NCBI GenBank assembly: GCA_020722315.1
Contig: DYLD01000012.1
Span: 1 to 33,738 of the forward strand
Length of the DNA stretch: 33,738 bases
Direction: 5' to 3'
Source of the DNA: Syntrophus aciditrophicus
GTDB taxonomy: Bacteria; Desulfobacterota; Syntrophia; Syntrophales; UBA5619
How positions within the stretch are numbered: position 1 is the stretch's first letter; the number at the start of each line of letters is the position of its first letter. Under the pieces are notes generated by a model, which saw only the letters and a list, made by a program, of their open reading frames with translations, was not told the DNA's origin and made no database searches. This document shows positions 21,085 to 31,126 of this stretch, piece after piece. The translations under genes were made by a program, and so were the position numbers.

Positions 21085-22407
21085 ATGCCTCGGAAAGTTA
21101 ACTGGTTATTTTTCCTTTTGGTTTTTGTTCTTTCTCCCAAAGTTTGGGCGCAGAACGAAATATTGAACATCCGTTACTGGGTTGCGCCCGATCACACCCG
21201 TTTGGTCATTGATACGAGCCGGGAAAGCCTTTTCCAGATCGAAAAGACCGCACGACACGTGGCGATCAAGATTGAAAACGCGTCGTTACCTCCGCATCTT
21301 TGGGGTTTACAGGTTTTCAACAAACCGGGATTGGATGCTGTTTTTCTTACCGCCTCCGAAACGTCCGAGGTGCTGGTCGAACTGACCATTCCACCGATGC
21401 TGGAGGCGCATATTTTCAAACTGAAGAGATTTCGCGATAAGCCTGACAGGATTGTGGTGGACATTGCCCTTGCGGATGCGGAGCTACAGCAGCGTAAGAG
21501 CCGCGAGGAGACCAGACTGAAGAAAACGGATCGTGTTATCGTCATCGATCCCGGTCACGGCGGAGATGATCCGGGGGCAGTCGGGAAGGAAGGTCTTTAT
21601 GAAAAAAACGTTGTGCTTGATATCTCAAGGAAATTGCGGGATATTCTGAATCAAAAGCCGGGGTATCGAGCCTTCTTAACAAGGGACGGCGATTATTATG
21701 TGCCGTTTAAAAAGAGGCTAACGATAGCCAGAGAGTATGGAGCGGATTTGTTTTTGAGTGTTCATGCCGATGCGTCGACAAACAGATCCGCCCGCGGCAG
21801 TTCGGTTTACTGTCTGTCGTCGGGCGCTGCAAGCAGCGAGGCGGCCAGAATCCTTGCCCGGAATGAAAACCTCGCCGATATCATAGGCGGCGTACCGTCC
21901 GGCGACGAGGGCGAAGTCTCCGATCCGATTGTCCTCGATATGTTCCAAAACCATGTGATCAATCAATCCAGGAGCTTCGGCCGTTCTCTCCTTAAAGAAC
22001 TTGCGGCTGTAAACAAACTCAAGTTTAAGGATGTTCAGGGGGCGCCGTTTTACGTCTTGCGACTTCCTGAAATTCCATCGGTTTTGCTGGAGACGGCGTT
22101 CATTTCCAATCCTCAAGAGGAAAGCCTGCTTAGAAAGGAGAGTTTTAAAAGAAGATTGGGGATTGCGATGGCGAAAGCGATTATGCAGTTTTTGCCCCCG
22201 CTTGAGCGAAGCGATGCAGAAGGGACGATTTTTCATACGATAAGGCGTGGCGAGACGTTGTATTCCATTGCCCGTAAATATCGCACGATGCCGGCGGTTA
22301 TCAAAGAACTCAATCATCTCCAAAGGCCCGATCTGCTTTATGTTGGCAGCCGGTTGGTTGTTCCGTCAAAAAAGCCCCTGCGACATGATAATGCACGATC
22401 TGATTGA
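21085..22407 (+). CDS. N-acetylmuramoyl-L-alanine amidase: signal peptide, AMIN-like domain, Amidase_3, C-terminal LysM
   Basis: VIVIDPGHGGDDPGAVGKEGLYEKNVVLDISRKL, LFLSVHADAS, VLLETAFISNPQEE; C-terminal HTIRRGETLYSIARKYRTMPAVIKELNHLQRPDLLYVGSRLVVP (LysM). Confidence 0.93.
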   Translation: MPRKVNWLFFLLVFVLSPKVWAQNEILNIRYWVAPDHTRLVIDTSRESLFQIEKTARHVAIKIENASLPPHLWGLQVFNKPGLDAVFLTASETSEVLVELTIPPMLEAHIFKLKRFRDKPDRIVVDIALADAELQQRKSREETRLKKTDRVIVIDPGHGGDDPGAVGKEGLYEKNVVLDISRKLRDILNQKPGYRAFLTRDGDYYVPFKKRLTIAREYGADLFLSVHADASTNRSARGSSVYCLSSGAASSEAARILARNENLADIIGGVPSGDEGEVSDPIVLDMFQNHVINQSRSFGRSLLKELAAVNKLKFKDVQGAPFYVLRLPEIPSVLLETAFISNPQEESLLRKESFKRRLGIAMAKAIMQFLPPLERSDAEGTIFHTIRRGETLYSIARKYRTMPAVIKELNHLQRPDLLYVGSRLVVPSKKPLRHDNARSD

Positions 22408-23278
22408 TGAATATCTGAACTTTATGCTTGTCGAAAAAGGGGCTTCCCAGAACACAATGGATGCTTACAGCCGCGATCTCGTCCGGTTTGCAAGGTTCTT
22501 AGAAGGGCTAGGGAATCCCGGCTTTGACGAAATCAGGCCTCAAGACGTGACCTCATATCTGTCTTTTCTCCATAACTCAGGGCTGGCGGCCAATTCGATG
22601 AACCGTTCTCTGGCGGCTATTCGCGGCTTCTACAAGTACCTGCTGCGAGAGAAAAAGATTAACCGCAATCCGGCCTCCCAGATAGAACTCGCCAGGGTAT
22701 GGATGCGTCTGCCGGACGTTCTGTCTCAAAAAGAGATGGCGGATCTTCTGGCTCAACCCGGGTCCAAAACGCCCGCAGGGTTGAGGGACTCCGCGATGCT
22801 CGAGCTTATGTATGCAACAGGGATCAGGGTCTCGGAGCTCATCGGACTTACCATCAACAGCATCAACTGGCATGTCGGGTATCTTGTTGCATCCGGAAAA
22901 GGTGAAAAGCAGCGTATTGTGCCGGTTGGAAGAATGGCTTACGAAAGCGTAAAAAGGTATCTTGAAACGGCCCGCCCTGTTTTTCTGAAGGGAAGTGATT
23001 CCAATCTGCTGTTTCTGAATCGTTTCGGCAGAGGCCTGACGAGGCAGGGATTCTGGAAGATCGTTAAAACGTATGCGGCAAAAGCGGGCTTGAGCCGGAA
23101 GGTCCATCCCCACACCTTTCGTCATTCCTTTGCGTCGCACCTTCTGGAAGGGGGAGCTGATTTACGTTCCGTACAGATCATGCTCGGTCATGCGGATATT
23201 TCCACGACCCAGATTTACACACATGTGACGAGGGAACATCTTAAAGAGGTTCATCGCCGTTTTCACCCGCGGGGTTGA
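22385..23278 (+). CDS. xerD: Site-specific tyrosine recombinase XerD-like
   Basis: SAM-like N-domain (NTMDAYSRDLVRFARFLE); catalytic ATGIRVSELIGL, HTFRHSFASHLLEGGADLRSVQIMLGHADISTTQIYTHV. Start at ATG 22385 or 22391, overlapping the amidase gene. Confidence 0.93.
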   Translation: MIMHDLIDEYLNFMLVEKGASQNTMDAYSRDLVRFARFLEGLGNPGFDEIRPQDVTSYLSFLHNSGLAANSMNRSLAAIRGFYKYLLREKKINRNPASQIELARVWMRLPDVLSQKEMADLLAQPGSKTPAGLRDSAMLELMYATGIRVSELIGLTINSINWHVGYLVASGKGEKQRIVPVGRMAYESVKRYLETARPVFLKGSDSNLLFLNRFGRGLTRQGFWKIVKTYAAKAGLSRKVHPHTFRHSFASHLLEGGADLRSVQIMLGHADISTTQIYTHVTREHLKEVHRRFHPRG

Positions 23279-23297
23279 TAAAGAAGGGTTTTAATCT

Positions 23298-25283
23298 ATG
23301 GAGTATGAATCCGGCAAAGCGAGAAGACACGAAACGAAAAACAGCCTGAAAGTCTGGGGCATCGTTCTAGGGTTTTTGTTTTTGGCCGGTGTCGGTGCGG
23401 CGACATGGATTTCTTCAGGACCGACCGGTTGGGGTTTTGCGGAAAGGCTTAGGGGCGCTGTTATGTTCTATGTTTTTTCCCGGGAGCCCAATTTTTATTT
23501 TCTCGATGGCGAAAAAAACGGGGAAGGGTTTGTCCTGAAAAAAGGAGATGTATTCGAGCTTTCCTATCGGGACGAGTTTGTCTTTAAAAAGGTTTCGACG
23601 GACGTGCTTTCCGCCAGAGGGATATCGGTTGACATTCACGGAATCGGAAGCAGCAATGATCTGCACAAATTGCTTAAAGGCGTTGATCTTGTGGATAGGG
23701 CCGTCTGGTCTGAAAAAGGAAAGCGATTGGAGAAAGGTTTCGGCGAGTCGAGCATCAGTATCTCTTACAAGGGACGCGTGATCGCGTCGATTCCCGTAAA
23801 GATCCTCATCACGCCGCAGGACTGGCTTCGCTACGCGGAGAGATCCTCCAAGAATACCATTAAAATAGATTATCTCAAGAGGGCTCTGGCGCTGAATGCC
23901 AAAGACGTCAATCTCCGTCGTACGCTTGCGTCGGCATATTTTAAGGCGGGAATGACGAAGGAGGCCCTTGAACAGTATAAAGTCATATTGCGTCTGAAGC
24001 CGAATGACGGACCTGCGTTGTCCGCGCTGGCCAAGTGCTATCTCAAAATAGGCAGATATGACGAGGCGCTTGAAGCTGCCGCCCGATCCGTCAAGATCAA
24101 TGCGGGGGAGGGAAACGTGCTGGTGGATCTTGCGGCGGCCTGGGCCGGTTCGGGAAACTGGGAAAAGGCGATCAGCTCCTACCGTGAGTACCTGAAAGTC
24201 CGACCCGATGATCCCGCTGTTCTGTACAAACTGGGTGCAGCTTATCAGAAGGCGGGGGAACTCGACCTGGCTGTCCAGCAATACAAGAAGATTTTGCAAA
24301 AGGTGCCGAACGCCGATGATGTCAAGCTTGCCCTGGCCGACGTTTTCTTAAAGAAAGAGGATTTTGGCGGTGCCATCAAGCTTTATCGCGACGTGCTCAA
24401 GAGCCAGCCCCATAATGCCGCTGTCTATGCGAATCTGGGTTTCGCCTACGGCAAGAAAGGCATGCACAGCGAAGAAATTGCCTGTTATCGGGAGGCGATC
24501 CGGTTCAAGCCCGGGGATCCGGTCATTCATTTCAACCTGGCGGCTGCCCTCGAAACGGCGCAAAAGCCTACCGAAGCGGCAAAGGAATATGAAAAGGTTT
24601 TGAAACTCAAGGCCGACGATTACGAGGCGCTGACGAGACTGGCTGATATCCGTTTTATGGAGAAGAATTACCGGAGCGCTTCCCTGCTTTATGAAAAGGC
24701 TCTAAAAAAGAATCCCCGCGAGGCACAGATCCACACCCGTCTCGGCCTCTGTTATTTCGAGATGAAGCAGCCTGACAGAGCCGAAAAGAGCTGGGAAAAG
24801 GCCGTTCAACTCGGAGAAGACAATCCCGAGGTTATTGCCGGTCTTGCCGGGTCGTATCTGCGGACAGGAAACAAAAAGAAGGCGACTTTGCTCTACGCCA
24901 AGATCGCCGCCCGAAAACCGACGGCTGAGTTGCTGGATAAACTGGCAGCTCTTTATCTCGACGATAAGAATTACGATCAGGCGCTTGCAACATACAAAAG
25001 GCTCGTCAAGCTGAGCCCCAAAAGGGGCTATTCCGGCGCCGGGTATGTTTATGGATTAAAAGGTGACACACAACAACAAATAGCGTATTATAAGATGGCG
25101 CTGAAATACGACTCCGAGGATTATGATATTTATGCGAAATTGGGTGCCGCATACGAAAAACAAGGGCTTTTGAAAGAGGCCCTACAGGCCTATACGGTCG
25201 CGTACCAGCTTAACCCCGATGCGGAGCAGGTGGGAAGGAACATCCCCAGAATAAAGATCATGCTTCTGCGGCAAAAACACTGA
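23298..25283 (+). CDS. Membrane-anchored tetratricopeptide-repeat protein (661 aa)
   Basis: N-terminal transmembrane helix VWGIVLGFLFLAGVGAATWI, ~170-aa non-TPR segment, then roughly a dozen 34-residue TPR units. Confidence 0.88.
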   Translation: MEYESGKARRHETKNSLKVWGIVLGFLFLAGVGAATWISSGPTGWGFAERLRGAVMFYVFSREPNFYFLDGEKNGEGFVLKKGDVFELSYRDEFVFKKVSTDVLSARGISVDIHGIGSSNDLHKLLKGVDLVDRAVWSEKGKRLEKGFGESSISISYKGRVIASIPVKILITPQDWLRYAERSSKNTIKIDYLKRALALNAKDVNLRRTLASAYFKAGMTKEALEQYKVILRLKPNDGPALSALAKCYLKIGRYDEALEAAARSVKINAGEGNVLVDLAAAWAGSGNWEKAISSYREYLKVRPDDPAVLYKLGAAYQKAGELDLAVQQYKKILQKVPNADDVKLALADVFLKKEDFGGAIKLYRDVLKSQPHNAAVYANLGFAYGKKGMHSEEIACYREAIRFKPGDPVIHFNLAAALETAQKPTEAAKEYEKVLKLKADDYEALTRLADIRFMEKNYRSASLLYEKALKKNPREAQIHTRLGLCYFEMKQPDRAEKSWEKAVQLGEDNPEVIAGLAGSYLRTGNKKKATLLYAKIAARKPTAELLDKLAALYLDDKNYDQALATYKRLVKLSPKRGYSGAGYVYGLKGDTQQQIAYYKMALKYDSEDYDIYAKLGAAYEKQGLLKEALQAYTVAYQLNPDAEQVGRNIPRIKIMLLRQKH

Positions 25284-25372
25284 CCTAAAAGTTGCGGAGC
25301 ATTCTTTATGGGCATTTTATCCGTCCATTGTGCCCGGTATAAGCATGAACGTTTTGAGGAGATGAAAAGGAC

Positions 25373-26221
25373 ATGGAAGCAAACCCAGATCGTCACAAAA
25401 AGGTCAAAGTGGGAAACTTTGAAATAGGAGGGGGGGCGCCGCTCGCGCTGATTGCAGGGCCGTGCGTGATCGAGAGTGAAAGTATCGTCATGCAGATCGC
25501 CGAGGTCCTAAAGGAGCTGTCCGTAAAGCTCGTGATTCCCTTGATTTTCAAGGCGTCTTATGACAAGGCCAATCGAACATCCCATCTTTCGTTCCGGGGT
25601 CCCGGCCTGAGCAGGGGGCTGGAGATATTGCGCAAGGTTCGCGACGAGCTTGAAATTCCCGTTCTTTCAGATGTCCATCGTTTCGAGGAAATTGCCCCGG
25701 CGGCGGAGGTTCTCGATGTGATGCAGGTCCCGGCTTTTTTGTGCCGCCAGACTGATTTTGTTATGGAAATCGCCCGCCGGGCGAAGGTGGTAAATATCAA
25801 GAAAGGGCAGTTCATTGCTCCATGGGATGTGATTCATATAGCCGAAAAGGCGGCGGCGGCCGGGAATGATAATCTGCTTCTGACCGAACGGGGGGCCTGT
25901 TTCGGGTACAATAACCTTGTTTTCGATGTTCGTTCGCTGCCGGTCCTTCGTCAAACCGGATACCCGGTTGTCTTTGACGCGACGCACAGCGTCCAGCTTC
26001 CCGGTGCAGCGGGGGGTGCATCCGGGGGAGACCGCCGCATGGTTCCGTATCTCGCCCGCGCGGCTGTTGCAGCCGGCGTTGATGCATTGTTCTTTGAGGT
26101 TCATCCGGACCCCGACAGGGCACTCAGCGATGGTCCGAACTCCCTTGCGCTCGAGAGTTTACCTGCTCTGCTGGCGACGCTAAAGAAGCTCGACAAGATT
26201 GTTCGTCCGGAGGTGTTTTGA
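25373..26221 (+). CDS. kdsA: 2-dehydro-3-deoxyphosphooctonate aldolase (KDO-8-P synthase)
   Basis: LIAGPCVIESE, FKASYDKANRTS, RGPGLSRGLEIL, VLSDVHRFEE, FDATHSVQLPG. Confidence 0.96.
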   Translation: MEANPDRHKKVKVGNFEIGGGAPLALIAGPCVIESESIVMQIAEVLKELSVKLVIPLIFKASYDKANRTSHLSFRGPGLSRGLEILRKVRDELEIPVLSDVHRFEEIAPAAEVLDVMQVPAFLCRQTDFVMEIARRAKVVNIKKGQFIAPWDVIHIAEKAAAAGNDNLLLTERGACFGYNNLVFDVRSLPVLRQTGYPVVFDATHSVQLPGAAGGASGGDRRMVPYLARAAVAAGVDALFFEVHPDPDRALSDGPNSLALESLPALLATLKKLDKIVRPEVF

Positions 26222-26324
26222 AAATCGCGGTATGCCCGCAAATCTTTGGCGGGCCCCGATCAAACCGTTTGTTTTAACGAAGTCTGTTTAGCCGGGGCGG
26301 ATATAATTTCCACAAAGGGGGAAA

Positions 26325-26873
26325 ATGGCCGGAAGATTGACTGAGAAAGAAATCATTGACAGGGCGCGTCGCATCAAGCTTCTGGTTCTGGACGTCGATG
26401 GAGTCCTGACGGACGGTAGGATCATTATAGACGGCAGTGGGATCGAAACCAAGGAATTCGACGTCAGGGACGGACACGGTCTCAAGCTGCTTATACGATA
26501 CGGTATCGAAGTTGTTTTCCTGACGGGGAGAAAATCTGCGACCGTCCAATGGCGTGCGGAAGATCTCGGAATTACCGAGGTTTATCAGGGAGCCAAAAAT
26601 AAGGCCGAGGTGTTCGCCCAAATCGTAAACAGGCACAATCTTTCCTACGAAGAAACAGCCTGCATCGGAGATGATCTCGTGGATATCCTGATGCTCAAGA
26701 AAGCCGGATTGTCGATCGCCGTTGCGGACGCAGTGCTGCAGGTCCAAGCAAATGTCGATTATGTCACCACGCATCCAGGTGGCAGAGGGGCCGTCCGGGA
26801 GGTCTGCGAGATAATCCTGAAGGCGAAAAATCTCTGGGGGGATGTTGCCGCCAGATACGGATTCGATGTCTAG
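26325..26873 (+). CDS. kdsC: KDO-8-phosphate phosphatase (HAD family, KdsC)
   Basis: LLVLDVDGVLTDGRI, FDVRDGHGLKLL, VFLTGRKS, CIGDDLVDILMLKKAGLSIAVADA, GGRGAVREVCEIIL. Confidence 0.94.
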   Translation: MAGRLTEKEIIDRARRIKLLVLDVDGVLTDGRIIIDGSGIETKEFDVRDGHGLKLLIRYGIEVVFLTGRKSATVQWRAEDLGITEVYQGAKNKAEVFAQIVNRHNLSYEETACIGDDLVDILMLKKAGLSIAVADAVLQVQANVDYVTTHPGGRGAVREVCEIILKAKNLWGDVAARYGFDV

Positions 26874-27092
26874 CTTAAAGGTGTCAGGTCCTTCAGGTTC
26901 GTCCTTTACATACACAATGGGGGATGGTAAAGTTATAATGAGGGAATGTTCCAAACGGTTTCATTCGCGCGGAGGAAGCTTTTCAAAAAACCTTCCAATC
27001 GCCCTTCATGAAACCGATTTACGGATTTTTTCCGAGCTCTCGTAATAAAGATGGTCTGTTGTTCTTGAGAATCCGGTGCTGAATATGACTTT

Positions 27093-27644
27093 TTGCCCAT
27101 GAGAAAAAGAATCCTTGTCCTTGCAGGCGGACTTGTTTTGTTGGCGCTGGTGGCGGTCTTTTTTCATCGGGTCACAGTGGATGCCCCGAAGGCCCTCCTG
27201 CATAAAATGGCCGACCAGGTGGATTTGCAGGCCAAAAGCGTCCGCTATACCCAGGTCGGCAGCTCCGGCATGAAATGGGAAATGGTCGCGGATTCGGTAC
27301 AATACCAGAAGAGGAATGATCTGGCTCTGTTCGAGAATCTGAAGGTAAAAGTCATCATGAAGGATGGCCGAATTTTTGTCATGACAGGTAACAGGGGTGT
27401 TTTGAATACCCGGACCAGGGATATCGATATCGACGGAGATGTTGTTTTCGTATCGCACAACGGGGATCGCCTCCGGACGGACAGTTTAAAGTATCGGGAT
27501 CGTCTCAAAAGGATTGAAACGGATCGGCCGGTCGTCATCGAAAATGAAAATACCCATATCAAAGGTGTCGGGATGATTCTGACGCTGAAGGACCAGAAGC
27601 TGGCTATCTTATCCGGGGTGCATGCACAATCTTTTGCGAGGTGA
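27093..27644 (+). CDS. lptC: LPS export system periplasmic protein LptC
   Basis: N-terminal transmembrane helix, beta-strand-rich DUF1239-like body (MKWEMVADSVQYQKRNDLALFENLKVKV...TRDIDIDGDVVFVSHNGDRLRTDSLKY), adjacent to lptA and lptB. Confidence 0.85.
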   Translation: MPMRKRILVLAGGLVLLALVAVFFHRVTVDAPKALLHKMADQVDLQAKSVRYTQVGSSGMKWEMVADSVQYQKRNDLALFENLKVKVIMKDGRIFVMTGNRGVLNTRTRDIDIDGDVVFVSHNGDRLRTDSLKYRDRLKRIETDRPVVIENENTHIKGVGMILTLKDQKLAILSGVHAQSFAR

Positions 27645-27659
27645 AAGAGGAAGAATGAG

Positions 27660-28205
27660 ATGATGAAAGATGTTTTGCGGGCAACACTTTTTATAACCGT
27701 TTTGTTTGTCTTTGCCGGTGATCCCCTGTGTCTATGGGGTGGAATGAAGGCCGGATCTGCCGCCGATAAGAATCAACCCATTCAGATTGATTCCGATCGG
27801 TTGGAGGCATACACCGCGAAGAAACTAGCCGTTTTTTCTGGAAATGTTGTTGCTGTTCAGGGAACAAGGACCCTTCGCGCCGAGAGTTTGACCGTTTATT
27901 ATAAAGAGGGTAAAAAGGATTCAACCGGATCTCTTGCCCCGGAGGGGTTTGGGGCTATCGATAAAATGGAGGCGAAAGGTCATGTATCCATCACCGATGG
28001 CGAAAAGATTGCCGAGGGTAATTACGCTGTTTTTGAGCAGGCTACACAGAAAATCACGTTGAGAGGTGATGCCGTCCTTAAAGAGGGGAAAAATGTTATC
28101 AAGGGGGACACGGTCATCGTCTATTTGGAAGAGGACAGAGGCGTTGTTGAACGCGGTGAAAACCGGCGGGTTACGGCGACGATTTTTCCAGGCGAAAAGG
28201 ATTGA
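27660..28205 (+). CDS. lptA: LPS transport periplasmic protein LptA (OstA-like)
   Basis: Signal peptide; QPIQIDSDRLEAYTAKKLAVFSGNVVAVQGTRTLRAESLTVYYKEG; GNYAVFEQATQKITLRGDAVLKEGKNVIKGDTVIVYLEEDRG. Confidence 0.92.
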   Translation: MMKDVLRATLFITVLFVFAGDPLCLWGGMKAGSAADKNQPIQIDSDRLEAYTAKKLAVFSGNVVAVQGTRTLRAESLTVYYKEGKKDSTGSLAPEGFGAIDKMEAKGHVSITDGEKIAEGNYAVFEQATQKITLRGDAVLKEGKNVIKGDTVIVYLEEDRGVVERGENRRVTATIFPGEKD

Positions 28206-28229
28206 TTTTTTGCTTGCACGTAAAGAAGC

Positions 28230-28952
28230 ATGGGGAAACTGAAGGCGAAGGGTCTTGTAAAGGTCTACAATAGACGGAGGGTGGTTGACGGAATCACCCT
28301 CGAGGTGAATCCCGGTGAGGTGGTGGGACTTCTCGGCCCCAACGGCGCCGGCAAGACGACCACCTTTTATATGATCGTGGGACTTATCAAGGCGGATACG
28401 GGGACAATTTCGCTCGACGGGACGGATATAAGCAATGCGCCGATGCATGTCAGAGCAAGAAAAGGCCTGAATTACCTTCCTCAGGAACCTTCTATCTTCC
28501 GCAGGCTTACGGTGAGGGAGAACATCCTTGCCATTATAGAAACATTGCCGTTATCCGATCAGGAGAAGACCAATCGTCTCGGTACACTCCTCGCCGAGCT
28601 GGATCTTACGCCGCTTCAGGACAGTATGGCCTACATGCTGTCGGGCGGGGAGAGACGCAGGGTGGAAATCACGCGGGCTCTGGTAACCTCTCCGAAATAT
28701 ATCCTTTTAGACGAGCCTTTTGCGGGGATTGATCCGCTGGCGGTATCCGATATAGGAAGGATTATAAGCCGGCTGAGGATGAAGCAGATAGGGGTCATGA
28801 TTTCCGATCACAATGTGCGTGAAACCCTGTCTGTCTGTGACAGGGCTTATATCGTCAACGAGGGGAAAATCCTTGTTGAGGGTACCCCTGATTTTATCGC
28901 CGATTCCGAGATTGCCAGGAAGATATATCTCGGGGCGGATTTCAAATTTTGA
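28230..28952 (+). CDS. lptB: LPS export ABC transporter ATP-binding protein LptB
   Basis: GLLGPNGAGKTTTFYMIVGL Walker A, YMLSGGERRRVEI signature, YILLDEPFAGIDPLAV Walker B. Confidence 0.96.
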   Translation: MGKLKAKGLVKVYNRRRVVDGITLEVNPGEVVGLLGPNGAGKTTTFYMIVGLIKADTGTISLDGTDISNAPMHVRARKGLNYLPQEPSIFRRLTVRENILAIIETLPLSDQEKTNRLGTLLAELDLTPLQDSMAYMLSGGERRRVEITRALVTSPKYILLDEPFAGIDPLAVSDIGRIISRLRMKQIGVMISDHNVRETLSVCDRAYIVNEGKILVEGTPDFIADSEIARKIYLGADFKF

Positions 28953-28971
28953 TGGAAGCTTAACAGAAAAA

Positions 28972-30462
28972 ATGCCGTTTGAACTGAAGCAGAATTTAAA
29001 ACTCACCCAGCAACTTATTATGACCCCTCAGTTGCAGCAGGCCATCAAGCTTCTGCAGATGTCGAGGTTGGAGCTCGTCGATGCGGTGAATCAGGAGCTT
29101 GAGGAAAATCCTCTTCTCGAAGAGGTTGTTTCCGACGAGGTTCCGGAGGCGGAGGAGAAAATTGAACGGGCCGATAGTGAGGAAGGACCCGTCGAAGAGG
29201 CGCCGGAGGAACCGGTTGTTCTCGATAAACACGAAGAGCTGACAGGGGAGGGCGACGGCAGAGACGAATTCGACTGGGACGGTTATCTCGAGGACTACGC
29301 AAGGGTGAGATCCCCCCAGGAAAAGGGTGATGGGAATGCCCCGGTTTGGGAAAATTTAGCAGTCCGCAGGACAACCCTTGCAGATTACCTGTTGTGGCAG
29401 CTCATGCTCTCGCAGGTTACCGAGGAAGAACGTCATGTCGCCGAACAGATTATCGGCAATCTTGACGAGAATGGCTACTTGGTTGCGAAAATAGAAGAGA
29501 TCGCCTCTCTGGAGAATACGACCCCGGATTTTGTCGAACAGGTGCTCTGCAAGGTTCAAGAGTTTGATCCACCCGGCATCGCGGCACGCGATCTCAAGGA
29601 ATGTCTTTTGCTTCAGGCGAAAATGTCCGGCGGTTCGAATTGTATCGTCGAAGCAATTATCCGCAATCATCTTGATGATCTGAAAACGAAAAACTATGCC
29701 CAGATCGCAAGAAAATTGAGGGCTTCCCTGCAGAAGGTTTCGCTGGGGGAGGTTAAAGACGCCGTCAAGATCATCTTCAATATGGACCCCCATCCAGGAA
29801 GTGCTTACAATGAAGGACGCATAGAGGCGATCGTGCCGGACGTTTTTGTCGTCAAGAGCGGGGATGATTACAGGGTGCTGCTCAATGAGGACGGAATCCC
29901 GCGGCTGCGCATAAGCAATGATTACAGCCAAATGGCCGGCGGCAGAAGATCAGGCGGGAGACAGGACAGCGGCAGGCAGTATATAAAGGAAAGGATGCAA
30001 TCGGCGGCCTGGCTGATCAAAAGCATCCAGCAGAGGCAAAGAACGATTCGTCGCGTGGCGGAGTGCATTGTCCGTTTTCAGAAAGATTTTTTTGAACGGG
30101 GGGTTGACGCACTGAAGCCTCTGGTTCTTAGGGACGTTGCAGAGGAATTGCAAATGCACGAATCGACGATAAGTCGTGTCGTTACGAACAAATACCTGCA
30201 CTCCCCACAGGGTACGTTCGAAATGAAGTATTTTTTCAGCAGCGGGGTTCGTACACACAAAGGCGAGGATGTTTCCTCGAAGAGTGTCCAGGAGGAGATA
30301 AAAAGGATTGTCGCATCCGAAGATTCCCGCAAGCCCCTCAGCGACAAGAAGATCCAGGCGCTTCTAAAGGCTTCCGGGATCGAGATAGCGCGGAGGACGG
30401 TAGCCAAATACAGGGATATTTTGGGGATTCTTCCCTCGTCGATGAGGAAGAAATATGTTTGA
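28972..30462 (+). CDS. rpoN: RNA polymerase sigma-54 factor
   Basis: MPFELKQNLKLTQQLIMTPQLQQAIKLLQMSRLEL N-terminus; RpoN box ARRTVAKYRDILGILPSSMRKK. ATG 28972 preferred over the ORF-track start inside lptB. Confidence 0.96.
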   Translation: MPFELKQNLKLTQQLIMTPQLQQAIKLLQMSRLELVDAVNQELEENPLLEEVVSDEVPEAEEKIERADSEEGPVEEAPEEPVVLDKHEELTGEGDGRDEFDWDGYLEDYARVRSPQEKGDGNAPVWENLAVRRTTLADYLLWQLMLSQVTEEERHVAEQIIGNLDENGYLVAKIEEIASLENTTPDFVEQVLCKVQEFDPPGIAARDLKECLLLQAKMSGGSNCIVEAIIRNHLDDLKTKNYAQIARKLRASLQKVSLGEVKDAVKIIFNMDPHPGSAYNEGRIEAIVPDVFVVKSGDDYRVLLNEDGIPRLRISNDYSQMAGGRRSGGRQDSGRQYIKERMQSAAWLIKSIQQRQRTIRRVAECIVRFQKDFFERGVDALKPLVLRDVAEELQMHESTISRVVTNKYLHSPQGTFEMKYFFSSGVRTHKGEDVSSKSVQEEIKRIVASEDSRKPLSDKKIQALLKASGIEIARRTVAKYRDILGILPSSMRKKYV

Positions 30463-30525
30463 AAAGGTTTTTTGTCATGGTGCGGATTCAGAAGAAGATG
30501 ACAACGACAAGACAGGAGGACTGGA

Positions 30526-31068
30526 ATGAAAATTTCTGTTACGTTCAGGAATATAAGCGGGGAGGAAGATTGGCAGCGGGAGTATATGGAGGAGAAACTC
30601 AAGAAACTCAAGAGGTATATCGATGAACCTGTCGAAGTCCGTGTCGTGCTTTCCGTTGAGAAATTCCGGAATACGGCGGAGATAAATCTATCATCCAATG
30701 GTCTAACTATAAACGGCAAGGAACAGGAAAAGGACATGCGCACAGCCATAGACAACGCTGTCGATAAGATAGAGAGGCAGTTGAAAAAACGAAAGGAGAA
30801 GAGCCGGACTTCGAAAACGGACACGATCCGGGAAATTGAGGCGGGGCATAACCTTCAGCCCGAGGAGAACGCCGAAGCCTCCGAACCTAAAGTTGTCGAA
30901 GTCCGCAAGATAGTGTTGAATCCGATGTCGATTGATGACGCCGTTCTTTGGATGGAAACATCGAAAAACCGTTTTCTGGTTTACCGCGATGCGTTGACGG
31001 AAAACGTCAGCGTGATCTATCGACGTGATGATGGGAAGTTTGTTCTTCTTGAGGCAATAAGTTCATAA
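30526..31068 (+). CDS. hpf: Ribosome hibernation-promoting factor, long form
   Basis: N-terminal RaiA/HPF domain; C-terminal VVEVRKIVLNPMSIDDAVLWMETSKNRFLVYRDALTENVSVIYRRDDGKFVLLE is the long-HPF dimerisation domain. Confidence 0.93.
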   Translation: MKISVTFRNISGEEDWQREYMEEKLKKLKRYIDEPVEVRVVLSVEKFRNTAEINLSSNGLTINGKEQEKDMRTAIDNAVDKIERQLKKRKEKSRTSKTDTIREIEAGHNLQPEENAEASEPKVVEVRKIVLNPMSIDDAVLWMETSKNRFLVYRDALTENVSVIYRRDDGKFVLLEAISS

Positions 31069-31126
31069 CTAGCTGCAGGGAAAAGCTTTGTATGCGAGAA
31101 ACTTCGTAGCGGTTTTTCAAGGCTCT

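Noticed and set aside
26842-27045. 67-aa ORF between kdsC and lptC
   Set aside because: Overlaps the kdsC 3' end, has no clear Shine-Dalgarno and no recognisable similarity.
28813-28971. N-terminal extension of rpoN
   Set aside because: Overlaps the lptB 3' end; conserved sigma-54 N-terminus starts at ATG 28972.
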